The notes: generated by a model from the letters alone, not told the origin. Positions 1-8,708 are shown, counted from the stretch's first letter. The stretch: DNA of 64,000 bases from Micromonospora gifhornensis (GCF_016863515.1 NZ_BOPA01000028.1:98417-162416), one strand, 5' to 3'. A program made the numbers and translations.

Positions 1-141
1 CACTGGGGCAAGCTCCACTGGCGCGACGCCGCCTCCCTGGCCGACGCCTACCCCCGCTGGCAGGACTTCCAGCGCATCCGCACCCATCTGGACCCCCACC
101 ACACCTTCACCACCCCCCACCTCACCACACTCCTCGGCTGA
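1..141 (+). CDS. Aldonolactone oxidase (D-arabinono-1,4-lactone oxidase type), C-terminal fragment
   Basis: Only the last 46 codons are present; the gene begins before the window. The translation opens with HWGKLHWRDAASL, the HWGKxH signature near the C-terminus of the VAO-type FAD sugar-lactone oxidases (D-arabinono-1,4-lactone, L-gulonolactone and alditol oxidases). It ends with the usual 'Y-P-R-W-x-x-F ... LDP' tail and a TGA stop at 139-141. These enzymes oxidise an aldonolactone or sugar alcohol with O2. The exact substrate cannot be judged from this fragment. A palindromic hairpin starts 7 bases after the stop and may terminate the transcript. The family assignment is fairly secure because HWGKLH is distinctive; the specific enzyme name is inference. 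Confidence 0.8.
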   Translation, partial: HWGKLHWRDAASLADAYPRWQDFQRIRTHLDPHHTFTTPHLTTLLG

Positions 142-148
142 ATCCGAC

Positions 149-193
149 CTTGGTACGAAACGGCCCTTGGAGGGGCACTTTCGTACCAAGATC
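149..193. repeat. 45-bp palindromic element, copy 1
   Basis: Perfect 12-base arms (CTTGGTACGAAA and TTTCGTACCAAG) enclose an 18-base centre that can itself fold (a CCCT/AGGG-type stem). The same 45 bases recur at 1363-1407 with 4 differences, all in the centre. This copy follows the stop of the upstream oxidase gene by 7 bases, so it may act as its terminator. The pair brackets the DUF559 gene. Confidence 0.85.
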
Positions 194-421
194 TCGTGGC
201 TGTCCACAGGGGCAGCGCGGCGGAGGGTGGGTGGGCAGGGTGGGGGTGTGTGGGGACAGGGTGAGCAGCGGGGTGGGAGTGGGGCCGGATGGGCGAGGCG
301 TGGGCCCGGGGCGGCAGGACGCGGGGCGGCGGGGCCTGGGGCGGCGGGGCGCGGGGCGGCGGGGCCCGGAGCGGCAGGGGGCGGGGCGGCAGGAAGCAGG
401 TGGGCGGCGGGGCGCGGGTGG
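194..421. other. G-rich low-complexity tract before the DUF559 gene
   Basis: About 230 bases of strongly G-skewed sequence on the + strand, with repeated GGGGCGGC/GGGGCCTG units of about 15 bases at roughly 300-400. In the frame of the downstream gene it would read as alternating GRGAA/GPGAA pentapeptides. It is open upstream to a TTG inside the palindrome, so a longer N-terminus is formally possible. The G-tracts could form quadruplexes. I treat it as non-coding leader because the recognisable domain only begins near 460. Confidence 0.5.
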
Positions 422-1354
422 GTGGGGGGTGGGTTGCCGGGGGATGAGGCGGGTGAGCTGACCTGGCTGTTGTTTCATCAGGAGCAGGTGCTCAGCCTCG
501 ACCAGGCCCGGCGGTACCTGTCGCCGAAGGCGATTCGGCACCGGGTCGACGTCGGCCGCTGGCAGCAGGTGCACCGGGCTGTCTACGTCACACACAACGG
601 GCCGATCGTGCCGGCGCAACTGCCCTGGATCGGCGTTCTCTCCGCCGGACCGGCGGCGGTGCTCGGCGGTCTGAGCGCCGCCCGTGCGTGGGGCCTGCGC
701 AGGTACGACGACAAGTTCGTGCACATCCTGCTGCCGGCGCACCACCGGACCCGGGCCATGCCGCCCGGTGTCCGCGTACACCGCACCACCCTGCTGCCGG
801 CCGCGGACGTCCTCGATGTCGGGCAGCCCCGCCGGACGATGCCGGCTCGATCGTTGGTGGACGCGGCGCAGTGGGCACCGAGCGACCAGGAAGCTCGGGC
901 GATCATCGCCGCCGGATTCCAGCAGCGCCTCGTCGGTGGTGACGACGTACGCCAGGTGCTGGATCGCCTTCCCCGCGCCCGCCGCCGCGCCCTGATCGCG
1001 CAGACCGCCACCGATGCGGTGGGCGGTGCGCACTCCCTGCCCGAACTCGACTTCCTGCGCCTCGTCCGGCGCGCCGGGCTACCCGAGCCCACCAGACAGG
1101 CTGTCCGACACGATGCCACTGGTCGACGCCGCTACCTGGACGCCTTGTTCGAGGAGTGGCGGGTGCATGTGGAGATCGACGGCAGCCAGCACCTCGACCC
1201 GGCGACCGCCTGGGCGGACATGCGCCGACAGAACGATCTGTGGCGCAGCGGCGACCGGGTGCTCCGCTTCCCCGCCTGGGCCATCCGCCACCACCCCGCC
1301 GACGTCATCGCCCAACTCCGCGCCGCTCTGCTCGCCGCCGGCTGGCGCCCTTGA
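422..1354 (+). CDS. DUF559/AbiEi-like domain protein (Vsr-like endonuclease fold, possible)
   Basis: The protein has about 310 residues. Its N-terminal part contains 'VLSLDQARRYLSPKAIRHRV...GRWQQVHRAVYV', the winged-helix AbiEi-type antitoxin domain found in many actinobacterial proteins. The C-terminal part, 'RRYLDALFEEWRVHVEIDGSQH...DLWRSGDRVLRFPAW', fits the DUF559 domain, which has the PD-(D/E)XK-like fold of very short patch repair endonucleases: an E-x-DG-x-xH core and a late arginine/phenylalanine strand. Such proteins are abundant and mostly uncharacterised in actinomycetes. No toxin partner (AbiEii-type nucleotidyltransferase) lies beside it, so a toxin-antitoxin role is not supported. 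The start is uncertain: GTG 422 was chosen, with TTG 434 and TTG 470 as alternatives, because the preceding sequence is low complexity. The gene lies between two copies of a palindromic repeat and converges on topA. Confidence 0.75.
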   Translation: MGGGLPGDEAGELTWLLFHQEQVLSLDQARRYLSPKAIRHRVDVGRWQQVHRAVYVTHNGPIVPAQLPWIGVLSAGPAAVLGGLSAARAWGLRRYDDKFVHILLPAHHRTRAMPPGVRVHRTTLLPAADVLDVGQPRRTMPARSLVDAAQWAPSDQEARAIIAAGFQQRLVGGDDVRQVLDRLPRARRRALIAQTATDAVGGAHSLPELDFLRLVRRAGLPEPTRQAVRHDATGRRRYLDALFEEWRVHVEIDGSQHLDPATAWADMRRQNDLWRSGDRVLRFPAWAIRHHPADVIAQLRAALLAAGWRP

Positions 1355-1362
1355 CGGGAGAT

Positions 1363-1407
1363 CTTGGTACGAAACCGCCCTCGGGAGGGCACTTTCGTAC
1401 CAAGATC
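1363..1407. repeat. 45-bp palindromic element, copy 2; bidirectional terminator candidate
   Basis: The CTTGGTACGAAA/TTTCGTACCAAG arms are perfect and extend here to 15 bases each (1360-1374 and 1393-1407). An inner GCCCT-CGGG-AGGGC hairpin completes a long stem-loop. It sits between the stops of the converging DUF559 gene (1354) and topA (1416), a good place for a two-way terminator. It matches 149-193 except for 4 central bases. Confidence 0.85.
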
Positions 1408-1415
1408 GCCAGTGG

Positions 1416-4289
1416 TTACTCCGAGCGCGCGGAGGTGGCCTTCTTGGGGGCGGCCTTCTTGGCGGGGGTGGCCTTTGCGGCCTTCGCTGCGGTGGCCTTG
1501 GTGGCCTTGGTCGCGGTGGCCTTGGCTGTGGTCTTCTTCGCGGTGGTTTTCTTGGCTGCGGTCTTCTTTGCTGCGGTCTTCTTGGGGGCGGGGCCCTTGG
1601 CTCGCTTCTCGGCGAGCATCTCGGAGGCCTCCTCCAGGGTCAGTTCCTCCGGAGTCTGGCCGCGCCGCAGGGAGGCGTTGGTCTCCCCGTCGGTGACGTA
1701 CGGGCCGAACCGGCCGTCCTTGATGACAAGCGGCTTCTCGGTCAGCGGGTCGGCACCCATCTCCCGCAGCGGTGGGGCGGCGGCCCGACGCTGACGGGTC
1801 TTCGGGGCGGCCAGCAGGGCCAGCGCCTCGTCGAGGGTGACGGTGAACATCTTGTCTTCCGAGTCCAGCGAGCGGAACTCGTCGCCCCGCTTGACGTACG
1901 GGCCGTAGCGGCCGTTGTTGGCGAACACCTCGGCACCGTCCGGTGCCACGCCGATCAGGCGCGGCAGGCTGAGCAGCTTGAGCGCCTCGTCGAGGGTGAG
2001 CGAATCAGGTGACTGCGAGCGCAGCAGGGACGACTTGCGTTCCCCGCTGGCCACGTACGGGCCGAAGCGGCCGGACTTGAGCAGGATCGGCTCCCCGGTC
2101 GCCGGGTCGTCGCCGAGCTTGCGCTCGCCCCCACCGCCGAGGAACAGCTCGTGCACCTTCTCCGGGGTCAGCTCGTCCGGCGCGAGGCCCTCGGGGATCG
2201 GTGCCCGGTCGCCCGGGGTGCCGCCCTCCTCGCCCTCCGCCTTCGGGGCCGGCTGCTCGCCGGGCAGCGCCCGCTGCAGGTACGGCCCGAACCGGCCGAC
2301 CCGCACGACGACCTCACGACCTTCGTCGTCGGTGAACAGCGGGATCGAGTTGACGCTGCGCGCGTCGATGTCGCTGAGGTTCTCGGTAACCAGCTTCTTC
2401 AGCCCACCGGAGCGGGCGATGTCCTGGTCGCCGGCGCCGTTCGTGGTGCCGAAGTAGAACGCGGTGAGGAAGTCGACAGCCGCGTGGTCACCACCGGCGA
2501 TCTCGTCCAGCTCGTTCTCCATGCTGGCCGTGAAGTCGTAGTCGATCAGGCGCGGGTAGTGCCGCTCCATCAGCCCGATCACCGCGAACGCCAGGAACGA
2601 CGGGATCATCGCCTGGCCGCGCTTGACGACGTACCCCCGGTCCTGGATGGTCTGCATGATCGAGGCGTACGTGGACGGACGCCCGATGCCCAGCTCTTCC
2701 AGGGCCTTGACCAGCGACGCCTCCGTGTAGCGGGAGGGCGGCTGGGTGTGGTGGCCCTGGGCGGCCAGCTCGTCGGCGGTCAGCGGCTGGTCCTTGACCA
2801 GGTTGGGCAGTCGACGCTCGGCGTCCTCGGCCTCGGCGTTCTCGTCGTCGCTGGACTCGACGTACGCCCGCAGGAAGCCCGGGTCGGTGATGGTCTTGCC
2901 GGTGGCGCCGAAGTCGGCCTCCTCACCGGCGGTGGTGGTCGCCCGGATCCGCACCGAGACGCTGGAGCCGACCGCGTCGGTCATCTGCGAGGCGATGGTG
3001 CGCCGCCAGATCAGCTCGTAGAGCTTGTACTCCTCGGCGGAGAGTTCCTTGGCCACGTCGCCCGGGGTGCGGAAGTTGTCCCCGGCCGGGCGGATCGCCT
3101 CGTGCGCCTCCTGGGCGTTCTTCACCTTGCCGGTGTAGCGGCGCGGCTCCGGCGGCACGCTGCGCTCGCCGTACAACTCGACGATCTGCCGGCGGGCCGC
3201 CGCGATGGCGGTCTCCGACAGGTTCACCGAGTCGGTACGCATGTAGGTGATGTAGCCGTTCTCGTAGAGCCGCTGCGCGGTGCGCATCGTCTGCTGCGAC
3301 GAGAACCGCAGCTTGCGGGCCGCCTCCTGCTGGAGCGTGGAGGTGATGAACGGCGCGTACGGGCGGCGACGGTAGGGCTTCTCCTCGACCCGGGTGACGG
3401 TGAACTGTCGCCCTTCGAGGCGGGCGGCCAGCCCTCGCGCTCCGCTGGAGTCCAGGTGGACGACGCCCGCCCCGGCGCGCACCTTGCCGGTGGTGGGCTC
3501 GAAGTCCTTGCCGGTGGCGATCCGGTCGCCGTTGAGCGCGACCAGGGTGGCGTTGAAGGTGCGCGGGCCCTCGCCCGCGTTCGCCACCGCCAGGGTGGCC
3601 AGGATGTCCCAGTACTCGGCGGTGCGGAAGGCCATCCGCTGCCGCTCACGCTCGACCACGATCCGGGTCGCCACGGACTGCACCCGGCCCGCCGACAGCT
3701 TCGGCATGACCTTCTTCCACAGCACCGGGGAGACCTCGTAGCCGTAGAGCCGGTCGAGGATGCGGCGGGCCTCCTGGGCGTCGACCAGGCTGCGGTCGAT
3801 CTCGCGCGGGTTGGCCACGGCCGCCTGGATGGCCGGCTTGGTGATCTCGTGGAAGACCATCCGCCGGACCGGCACCTTCGGCTTGAGGGTCTCCACCAGG
3901 TGCCAGGCGATCGCCTCGCCCTCGCGGTCCTCATCCGTGGCCAGGAAGATCTCGTCGACCTCCTTGGCCAGCTTGGTCAGCTTGCTGATCTGCTGCTTGC
4001 GGTCGGCGGAGACGACGTAGAGGGCGTGGAAGCCGTTGTCCACGTCGACGCCGAGCCGGGCCCACGGCTCGCCCTTGTACTTCGCGGGCACATCGGCGGC
4101 GTTGCGCGGCAGGTCGCGGACGTGCCCGAAGCTGGCCTCCACGACGTACCCCGGGCCCAGGTAGCCCGAGATCGTCTTGGCCTTCGCCGGCGACTCGACG
4201 ATGACCAGACGGGTGGTTCCAGCGTTGCTCGGCACTTCGGTTTCGACCTCATTCCCACTCGATGGCCGCGCCTGTCCGGTTCGGGGCAC
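1416..4289 (-). CDS. topA: DNA topoisomerase I
   Basis: This type IA topoisomerase relaxes negative supercoils. The Toprim domain opens with VESPAKAKTI (residues 31-40) and carries ATDEDREGEA (acidic pair D119/D121). The catalytic tyrosine is Y349 in YITYMRTDS. After the core there are four repeated C-terminal modules with the RFGPYV/RYGPYVKRG-type signature, as in actinobacterial TopA, and no Cys4 zinc fingers. The last about 55 residues are a basic tail of AAKKT/TTAKK repeats, a feature known in mycobacterial and Streptomyces TopA, where it raises processivity on DNA. At 957 residues the length is normal for the group. The start is GTG 4289; GTG 4235, just before the conserved TTRLVIVESPAK, is a plausible alternative. 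The gene converges on the DUF559 gene across a hairpin. Confidence 0.97.
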   Translation of the reverse strand: MPRTGQARPSSGNEVETEVPSNAGTTRLVIVESPAKAKTISGYLGPGYVVEASFGHVRDLPRNAADVPAKYKGEPWARLGVDVDNGFHALYVVSADRKQQISKLTKLAKEVDEIFLATDEDREGEAIAWHLVETLKPKVPVRRMVFHEITKPAIQAAVANPREIDRSLVDAQEARRILDRLYGYEVSPVLWKKVMPKLSAGRVQSVATRIVVERERQRMAFRTAEYWDILATLAVANAGEGPRTFNATLVALNGDRIATGKDFEPTTGKVRAGAGVVHLDSSGARGLAARLEGRQFTVTRVEEKPYRRRPYAPFITSTLQQEAARKLRFSSQQTMRTAQRLYENGYITYMRTDSVNLSETAIAAARRQIVELYGERSVPPEPRRYTGKVKNAQEAHEAIRPAGDNFRTPGDVAKELSAEEYKLYELIWRRTIASQMTDAVGSSVSVRIRATTTAGEEADFGATGKTITDPGFLRAYVESSDDENAEAEDAERRLPNLVKDQPLTADELAAQGHHTQPPSRYTEASLVKALEELGIGRPSTYASIMQTIQDRGYVVKRGQAMIPSFLAFAVIGLMERHYPRLIDYDFTASMENELDEIAGGDHAAVDFLTAFYFGTTNGAGDQDIARSGGLKKLVTENLSDIDARSVNSIPLFTDDEGREVVVRVGRFGPYLQRALPGEQPAPKAEGEEGGTPGDRAPIPEGLAPDELTPEKVHELFLGGGGERKLGDDPATGEPILLKSGRFGPYVASGERKSSLLRSQSPDSLTLDEALKLLSLPRLIGVAPDGAEVFANNGRYGPYVKRGDEFRSLDSEDKMFTVTLDEALALLAAPKTRQRRAAAPPLREMGADPLTEKPLVIKDGRFGPYVTDGETNASLRRGQTPEELTLEEASEMLAEKRAKGPAPKKTAAKKTAAKKTTAKKTTAKATATKATKATAAKAAKATPAKKAAPKKATSARSE

Positions 4290-4584
4290 GCTCGACCCCC
4301 CGATACCCGGCGGTCCGGATGTCCAACGTAACGCGCCGTCCGTGTTTCGGGTTTCGCGGGCGGCAATCCGCTACGGACGATCCATGCTCACGCCGAACGG
4401 CGTCACCGTACACCCTGGGTAGGGTCTAAAGCGTGCCACTGTGACCATGGCAGCCCCTCGGTGGAGGTGGAACCCGGCCGTTTCTCCCGGTGTGCGCTGA
4501 CGCCCGGCTGTCCCAGATCGGACAGCTGTCGCCCGCCCGGTCCGGACCGGGCGGACTTCGAGAAGCCGGTCAGGCCCGGGACGT
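4290..4584. other. Intergenic region upstream of topA
   Basis: This roughly 300-base gap between topA and the next minus-strand gene has no convincing coding sequence. It must contain the topA promoter. The best hexamers I can see are TTGGAC (complement of 4321-4326) and TATCGG (complement of 4300-4305), but they are only 15 bases apart, so this is a weak prediction. If real, it would favour the downstream GTG 4235 start for topA. Confidence 0.35.
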
Positions 4585-4604
4585 TGGGTCCCGGCCGGGA
4601 CCCA
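4585..4604 (-). terminator. Palindrome after the minus-strand gene pair
   Basis: TGGGTCCCGG followed directly by CCGGGACCCA is a perfect 20-base palindrome 7 bases past the stop of the 4612-5364 gene. As RNA it folds into a compact GC-rich stem. No U-run follows, which is usual for actinobacterial terminators. Confidence 0.6.
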
Positions 4605-4611
4605 CGGACGG

Positions 4612-5364
4612 TCAGTCGCGGACCGGCCAGGCGCCGGGCGGCGCGGCGGGTGGAGGTTCGCCGACCAGTTCCGCCAGCCGCAGCACCCGGCGTCGACCGC
4701 TGATCCGGTACGCGGGACCGCCCGCGCCCGGTTCGACAAGTTCGCCGACCAGCCCGGCCGCGATCAGGGCCGCCCCGACCACCGACCAGCGGCCCGGATC
4801 GACGCCCCCGAGGTGCAGCAGGATCTCCGGCGGGTCGACCACCCCGGCCGCGGCGAGCCAGAGCCGCAGCCGCCGGCCGTCCAACTGGAAGCCGGCCGGT
4901 GGCTGCTGCGTCGGGCCGCGCAGCCATGCCGCCGCGAGCGGCACGATCGCCCGGGTGTACGCGGTCCGCACGGCGTACCGCTGGTCCTCGGTCGGCGTCC
5001 AGGTGGCCCGGACCCCGCGCTGGGCCAGTTCGGCGACGAGCACGTGCACCCGCCACCCGGCGTCCACCACCACCGACAACCGGGCGGTACCGCCCATCCG
5101 GTGCACCTCGCCGGGCCCGGCGAGCAGGCCGGCGAGGTCGGCGACCGAGGGTTCGGCGGTCTCCGCCCCGAAGAAGACCAGTTGCCGGTCCCCCACCGGC
5201 GTCTCCCGGGTCCGTGTCTCCTCGGCCGGCGTCTCCTCGTCCGGATCGGCAGCGACCGCCCGTGCGCGGGTTCGCCGGGCGGTCGGTGGTGCCGCAGCAG
5301 GCAGCGGGAAGGACATCGGCAGCGGTTGCGCCGCCGATGTCTCACCGGAGCCGCTCAATGGCAT
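4612..5364 (-). CDS. Conserved hypothetical protein, 250 aa
   Basis: I do not recognise a named family. The first about 60 residues are low-complexity and Ala/Pro/Arg/Glu-rich. The remaining about 185 residues look like a folded alpha/beta domain (from 'RQLVFFGAETAEPSVADLAGLLAGPGE' onward), rich in Leu, Ala and Arg and with no cysteines. There is no signal peptide or membrane segment, so a cytoplasmic location is likely. Its ATG overlaps the end of the upstream lipoprotein gene by 10 bases (5355-5364), so the two are probably translated together. A palindromic terminator follows. It lies between topA and hppA, in a position taken by variable genes in related actinomycetes. Confidence 0.7.
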   Translation of the reverse strand: MPLSGSGETSAAQPLPMSFPLPAAAPPTARRTRARAVAADPDEETPAEETRTRETPVGDRQLVFFGAETAEPSVADLAGLLAGPGEVHRMGGTARLSVVVDAGWRVHVLVAELAQRGVRATWTPTEDQRYAVRTAYTRAIVPLAAAWLRGPTQQPPAGFQLDGRRLRLWLAAAGVVDPPEILLHLGGVDPGRWSVVGAALIAAGLVGELVEPGAGGPAYRISGRRRVLRLAELVGEPPPAAPPGAWPVRD

Positions 5365-5897
5365 TCGGGCACCTCGTCGAAGGCGCGCTTCAACTCCTCC
5401 GAGTTCAGCCGGCTGGTGTCCAGCGCGCTGGCGTCGTAGTCCTGTTGCAGCGTCTCCACCGCCGTCTGCACGCCGTCGTAGAAGACTTTGGGCTCACCCG
5501 TGCTCAGCCCGTCGATCGTGGCCCGGGCCCGGCCGTAGGCGTCGCGCATGGACGCGAGGGAGGCCCGGAAGCCTTCGGAGATCTCCGCGCCGTTCTCGAC
5601 CGTGGGCACCCCGGCCTGCTCCACCTTGCGACGAGCGTCCTCACTGGCCTGTTCGGCGCCGCCGAAGAGCCGGACCAGGTTCTCCTTGGCCTGCGCGGGA
5701 GTGGTCTGCGCGGTCATCTGCTGGTCGGTGCTGCTGGTCAGTTTGCTGATCTCGGCCCGCCACGGGGTCAACGCCGAACACACCGACGCGGCCCACGCCC
5801 GGGGACTGGGACCGCTGGACCCACAGCCGGCCAACAGGACCGACGTCGCCAGGACCACCGTCAACATTCTGGCGGCGTCCGCCCGGCACGTACGCAT
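5355..5897 (-). CDS. Putative lipoprotein, 180 aa
   Basis: From ATG 5897 the protein starts MRTCRADAARMLTVVLATSVLLAGCGSS: a basic N-region, a hydrophobic core, and the lipobox LLAGC, so it should be lipidated on the cysteine and anchored outside the membrane. The mature part is helical and polar (for example 'TSSTDQQMTAQTTPAQAKENLVRLFGGAEQASEDARRKVE'), with two cysteines that could form a disulfide (CSALTPW and the C-terminal PECH). An upstream in-frame start would add 12 residues ahead of the signal peptide and is less likely. Function is unknown. It overlaps the following gene by 10 bases, implying a two-gene operon. Confidence 0.8.
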   Translation of the reverse strand: MRTCRADAARMLTVVLATSVLLAGCGSSGPSPRAWAASVCSALTPWRAEISKLTSSTDQQMTAQTTPAQAKENLVRLFGGAEQASEDARRKVEQAGVPTVENGAEISEGFRASLASMRDAYGRARATIDGLSTGEPKVFYDGVQTAVETLQQDYDASALDTSRLNSEELKRAFDEVPECH

Positions 5898-6017
5898 GCG
5901 TTGCAGCGTACGGCCTCTGCTGCCGGTCGGCACCGGTCAGGCGGACCGCCCCGCAGCGACGGCCGGTCCCCGGGCGACGGTGTCGCCGCCCGGGGACCGG
6001 TGATGCTGACCGCAGGG

Positions 6018-8399
6018 TCAGGCCTTGATCTCCGCCGGGCGCGGGTCCGAGGTGCCGGATCCGCTGTCGGAGCCCTCGTCGAGCGCGATGCTCTTGCGCT
6101 TGCTGAACACCACCGCCGCGACCACGATCAGCGTCGCCACCACCGCGATGGTGACCCGCAGACCGACGTTGCGGTCGTCGCCGATGCTCCACGCCACCAC
6201 GGCCGGCGCGATCAGCAGCGACACCAGGTTCATCACCTTCAGCAGTGGGTTGATGGCCGGGCCGGCGGTGTCCTTGAACGGGTCACCGACGGTGTCGCCG
6301 ATGACCGTCGCGGCGTGCGCGTCGGAGCCCTTGCCGCCGTACGCGCCGTCCTCGACCATCTTCTTGCTGTTGTCCCAGGCGCCACCGGAGTTGGCCAGGA
6401 AGACCGCCATCAGCGTGCCCGCCCCGATCGCCCCGGCCAGGTACGACGCCAGCGCGCCGGGCCCGAGGCCGAAGCCGACCGCGATCGGTGCCATGATCGC
6501 CAGCAGACCGGGGGTCATCAGTTCGCGCTGCGCGTCCCGGGTGCAGATGTCGACGACCTTGCCGTACTCCGGGCGCTGCGTGCCGTCCATGATCCCGGGC
6601 AGCTCACGGAACTGCCGGCGGACCTCCATCACCACGGCACCGGCCGAGCGGGAGACCGCGTTGATGGCCAGGCCGGAGAAGAGGAACACCACCGCCGCAC
6701 CGATGATCAGACCGACCAGGTTCTGCGGGTTGGACACGTTCAGCGCGTTCAGGATCTCGGCACCGACGTCGGTCACCCCGGCGTCGGCGTACGCGATGCG
6801 CAGGGTGTCGGTGTACGAGCCGAACAGCGCGGTCGCGGCCAGCACCGCCGTGGCGATCGCGATGCCCTTGGTGATCGCCTTGGTGGTGTTGCCCACCGCG
6901 TCCAGCTCGGTGAGCGTGCGGGCGCCGTGCTCGTCGATGTCGCCGGACATCTCGGCCACGCCCTGGGCGTTGTCGGAGATCGGTCCGAAGGTGTCCATCG
7001 CCACGATCACGCCGACGGTGGTGAGCAGACCGGTACCGGCCAGCGCCACGGCGAACAGCGACAGGGTGATGGAGCCGCCACCGAGCAGGAAGGCACCGAA
7101 GACACCGGCGGCGATGAGCAGCGCCGAGTAGACCGCCGACTCCAGGCCGACGCTGATGCCGGCGAGGATGACGGTGGCCGCGCCGGTCTGCGAGCTCTTG
7201 CCGATGTCCTGCACCGGACGGCGGTTGGTCTCGGTGAAGTAGCCGGTCAGCGCCTGGATGGCGGCGGCCAGCACGATGCCGATGACGACCGCGCCGATGA
7301 CCACACCACGCGGGCCGAACGGCGGGTCGCCGCCGTCCACGCCGAGCGCGGTCCGCCAGTCGTCGCCGAGCTGCGCGGCCCAGGACGGCTGGAGGTAGGC
7401 GAAGGTGGCCACCCCGACCAGCACCGCCGAGATCAGCGCGGAGAGGTAGAAGGCCCGGTTGATGGCGGTCAGACCGTTGCGGTCGGAGGCCCGCAGCTTG
7501 GTGATGAAGACGCCGATGATGGCGACCAGCACACCGATGGTGGAGATGATCAGCGGCAGCACCAGGCCGTCGGTGCCGAAGGCGGCGCGACCCAGGATCA
7601 GCGCGGCGACGAGCGTGACCGCGTACGACTCGAACAGGTCGGCGGCCATGCCGGCGCAGTCACCGACGTTGTCACCGACGTTGTCGGCGATGGTGGCCGC
7701 GTTGCGTGGGTCGTCCTCGGGGATGCCCTGCTCGACCTTGCCGACCAGGTCGGCGCCGACGTCGGCGGCCTTGGTGAAGATGCCGCCGCCGACCCGCATG
7801 AACATGGCCAGCAGCGCGGCGCCGAAGCCGAAGCCCTCCAGCACCGTCGGCGCGTCACCCCGGAAGATCAGCACCACCAGCGCGGCACCGAAGAGGCCCA
7901 GCCCGACGGTGAGGAAGCCGACCACACCACCGGTCCGGAAGGCGATCTTCATGGCCGCTTCCCGGCCGCCCTCCCGCTCCCGGGCGGCGGCGGCCACCCG
8001 CAGGTTGGCCCGGGTGGCCAGCCACATGCCGGCGCCGCCGATGAAGGCGCTGAACAGCGCACCGACCACGAAGAAGAGCGAACGGCCGATCTTCACCGCG
8101 GTCTCGCTGCCGTCGGTCTGGTGCACCGGCAGCAGGAAGAGCAGTACTACGGCGATCACCACGAAGATCGCCAGGGTCCGGAACTGCCGGATCAGGTAGG
8201 CCGAAGCGCCCTCCTGCACGGCCCCGGAGATTTCCTGCATTTTGTCGGTGCCCTTGCCGGCGGCCAGCACGGCCTTCGTCAACGCGGCGGCGAAGGCGAG
8301 CGCTACCAGCGCGATCACCGCGGCGATGACGACGTACGTGACATTGGCTCCGGTGAGGGAGATCGCGCCGCCGCCCTCGGCGGCCAAGCTGTCGGACAT
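6018..8399 (-). CDS. hppA: K+-independent H+-translocating membrane pyrophosphatase
   Basis: This integral membrane enzyme hydrolyses pyrophosphate and pumps protons out of the cytoplasm, recovering energy from biosynthetic PPi. The 793-residue product is almost wholly hydrophobic helices (family norm about 16). The substrate site is visible as EDDPRNAATIADNVGDNVGDC, here cut after the invariant DNVGDNVGD acidic repeat, with a second acidic cluster in DNSKKMVEDGAYGGKGSDAH. The motif GNTTKAITKG has lysine where K+-dependent enzymes have alanine, which marks the K+-independent subclass. ATG 8399 is preceded by AGGAGG seven bases upstream. The in-frame extension to 8543 lacks similarity and is left out. 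The C-terminus has a short Ser/Asp-rich tail. Confidence 0.97.
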   Translation of the reverse strand: MSDSLAAEGGGAISLTGANVTYVVIAAVIALVALAFAAALTKAVLAAGKGTDKMQEISGAVQEGASAYLIRQFRTLAIFVVIAVVLLFLLPVHQTDGSETAVKIGRSLFFVVGALFSAFIGGAGMWLATRANLRVAAAAREREGGREAAMKIAFRTGGVVGFLTVGLGLFGAALVVLIFRGDAPTVLEGFGFGAALLAMFMRVGGGIFTKAADVGADLVGKVEQGIPEDDPRNAATIADNVGDNVGDCAGMAADLFESYAVTLVAALILGRAAFGTDGLVLPLIISTIGVLVAIIGVFITKLRASDRNGLTAINRAFYLSALISAVLVGVATFAYLQPSWAAQLGDDWRTALGVDGGDPPFGPRGVVIGAVVIGIVLAAAIQALTGYFTETNRRPVQDIGKSSQTGAATVILAGISVGLESAVYSALLIAAGVFGAFLLGGGSITLSLFAVALAGTGLLTTVGVIVAMDTFGPISDNAQGVAEMSGDIDEHGARTLTELDAVGNTTKAITKGIAIATAVLAATALFGSYTDTLRIAYADAGVTDVGAEILNALNVSNPQNLVGLIIGAAVVFLFSGLAINAVSRSAGAVVMEVRRQFRELPGIMDGTQRPEYGKVVDICTRDAQRELMTPGLLAIMAPIAVGFGLGPGALASYLAGAIGAGTLMAVFLANSGGAWDNSKKMVEDGAYGGKGSDAHAATVIGDTVGDPFKDTAGPAINPLLKVMNLVSLLIAPAVVAWSIGDDRNVGLRVTIAVVATLIVVAAVVFSKRKSIALDEGSDSGSGTSDPRPAEIKA

Positions 8400-8560
8400 C
8401 TGTGTCCTCCTGTGCCGAACAACGCGCCGGCCGGTGGAGACGCACCGACCTGCGCCTGGATGCGAATTCGCAAGTGCGCGCTGGGCCACCCCCGGTGGAC
8501 CCGCGCCGCCAGGCCCAGCCACGCTGGTTGTCCGAGGGATCACTTGCTGACAACCCGCGT

Positions 8561-8590
8561 ACTCTAGCCCTCCGCAGTGTCCGAGGTCAC
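8561..8590 (-). promoter_or_regulatory. Candidate hppA promoter
   Basis: Reading the minus strand, GTGACC (complement of 8585-8590) and TAGAGT (complement of 8561-8566) lie 18 bases apart. They resemble -35 and -10 hexamers of a housekeeping promoter. The start would be near 8554, giving a leader of about 155 bases before hppA. No known riboswitch fold was recognised in that leader. The rest of the 8400-8666 gap shows no gene. Confidence 0.35.
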
Positions 8591-8666
8591 AGGAAGGTGG
8601 CGGCGCGCCGCGATGATCTTCGTCGCTGTGTTATGAGTCGGAATCTGATATAGGGCCGGATCCATG

Positions 8667-8708
8667 ACGAAGCCGCCGCATTCCCTGCTCAGGGAAGGCG
8701 GCGGCGTC
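8667..8708 (-). terminator. Hairpin terminator after the bldG operon
   Basis: GCCGCC-gca-TTCCCT, a gctc loop, then AGGGAA-GGCGGC form a 12-bp stem with a three-base bulge, extended by flanking GAC/GTC. It lies 16 bases beyond the stop of the anti-sigma gene and should end bldG-operon transcription before the hppA promoter. Confidence 0.65.

Noticed and set aside
190..430. CRISPR-like or other structured repeat array in the G-rich tract.
   Set aside because: The units are short, degenerate and unspaced. This is low-complexity GC sequence, not repeat-spacer structure.
422..1354. The AbiEi-like gene as half of a toxin-antitoxin system.
   Set aside because: No AbiEii-type nucleotidyltransferase or other toxin candidate lies next to it. 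The C-terminal DUF559 domain suggests a stand-alone protein.
2151..4331. A + strand open frame of over 700 codons opposite topA.
   Set aside because: It is a shadow of topA, whose motifs are complete on the minus strand.
4899..8567. A + strand open frame of over 1200 codons opposite the lipoprotein pair and hppA.
   Set aside because: The translation is a His/Arg/Gly/Asp-rich shadow of the hppA codons and has no ribosome site or domain.
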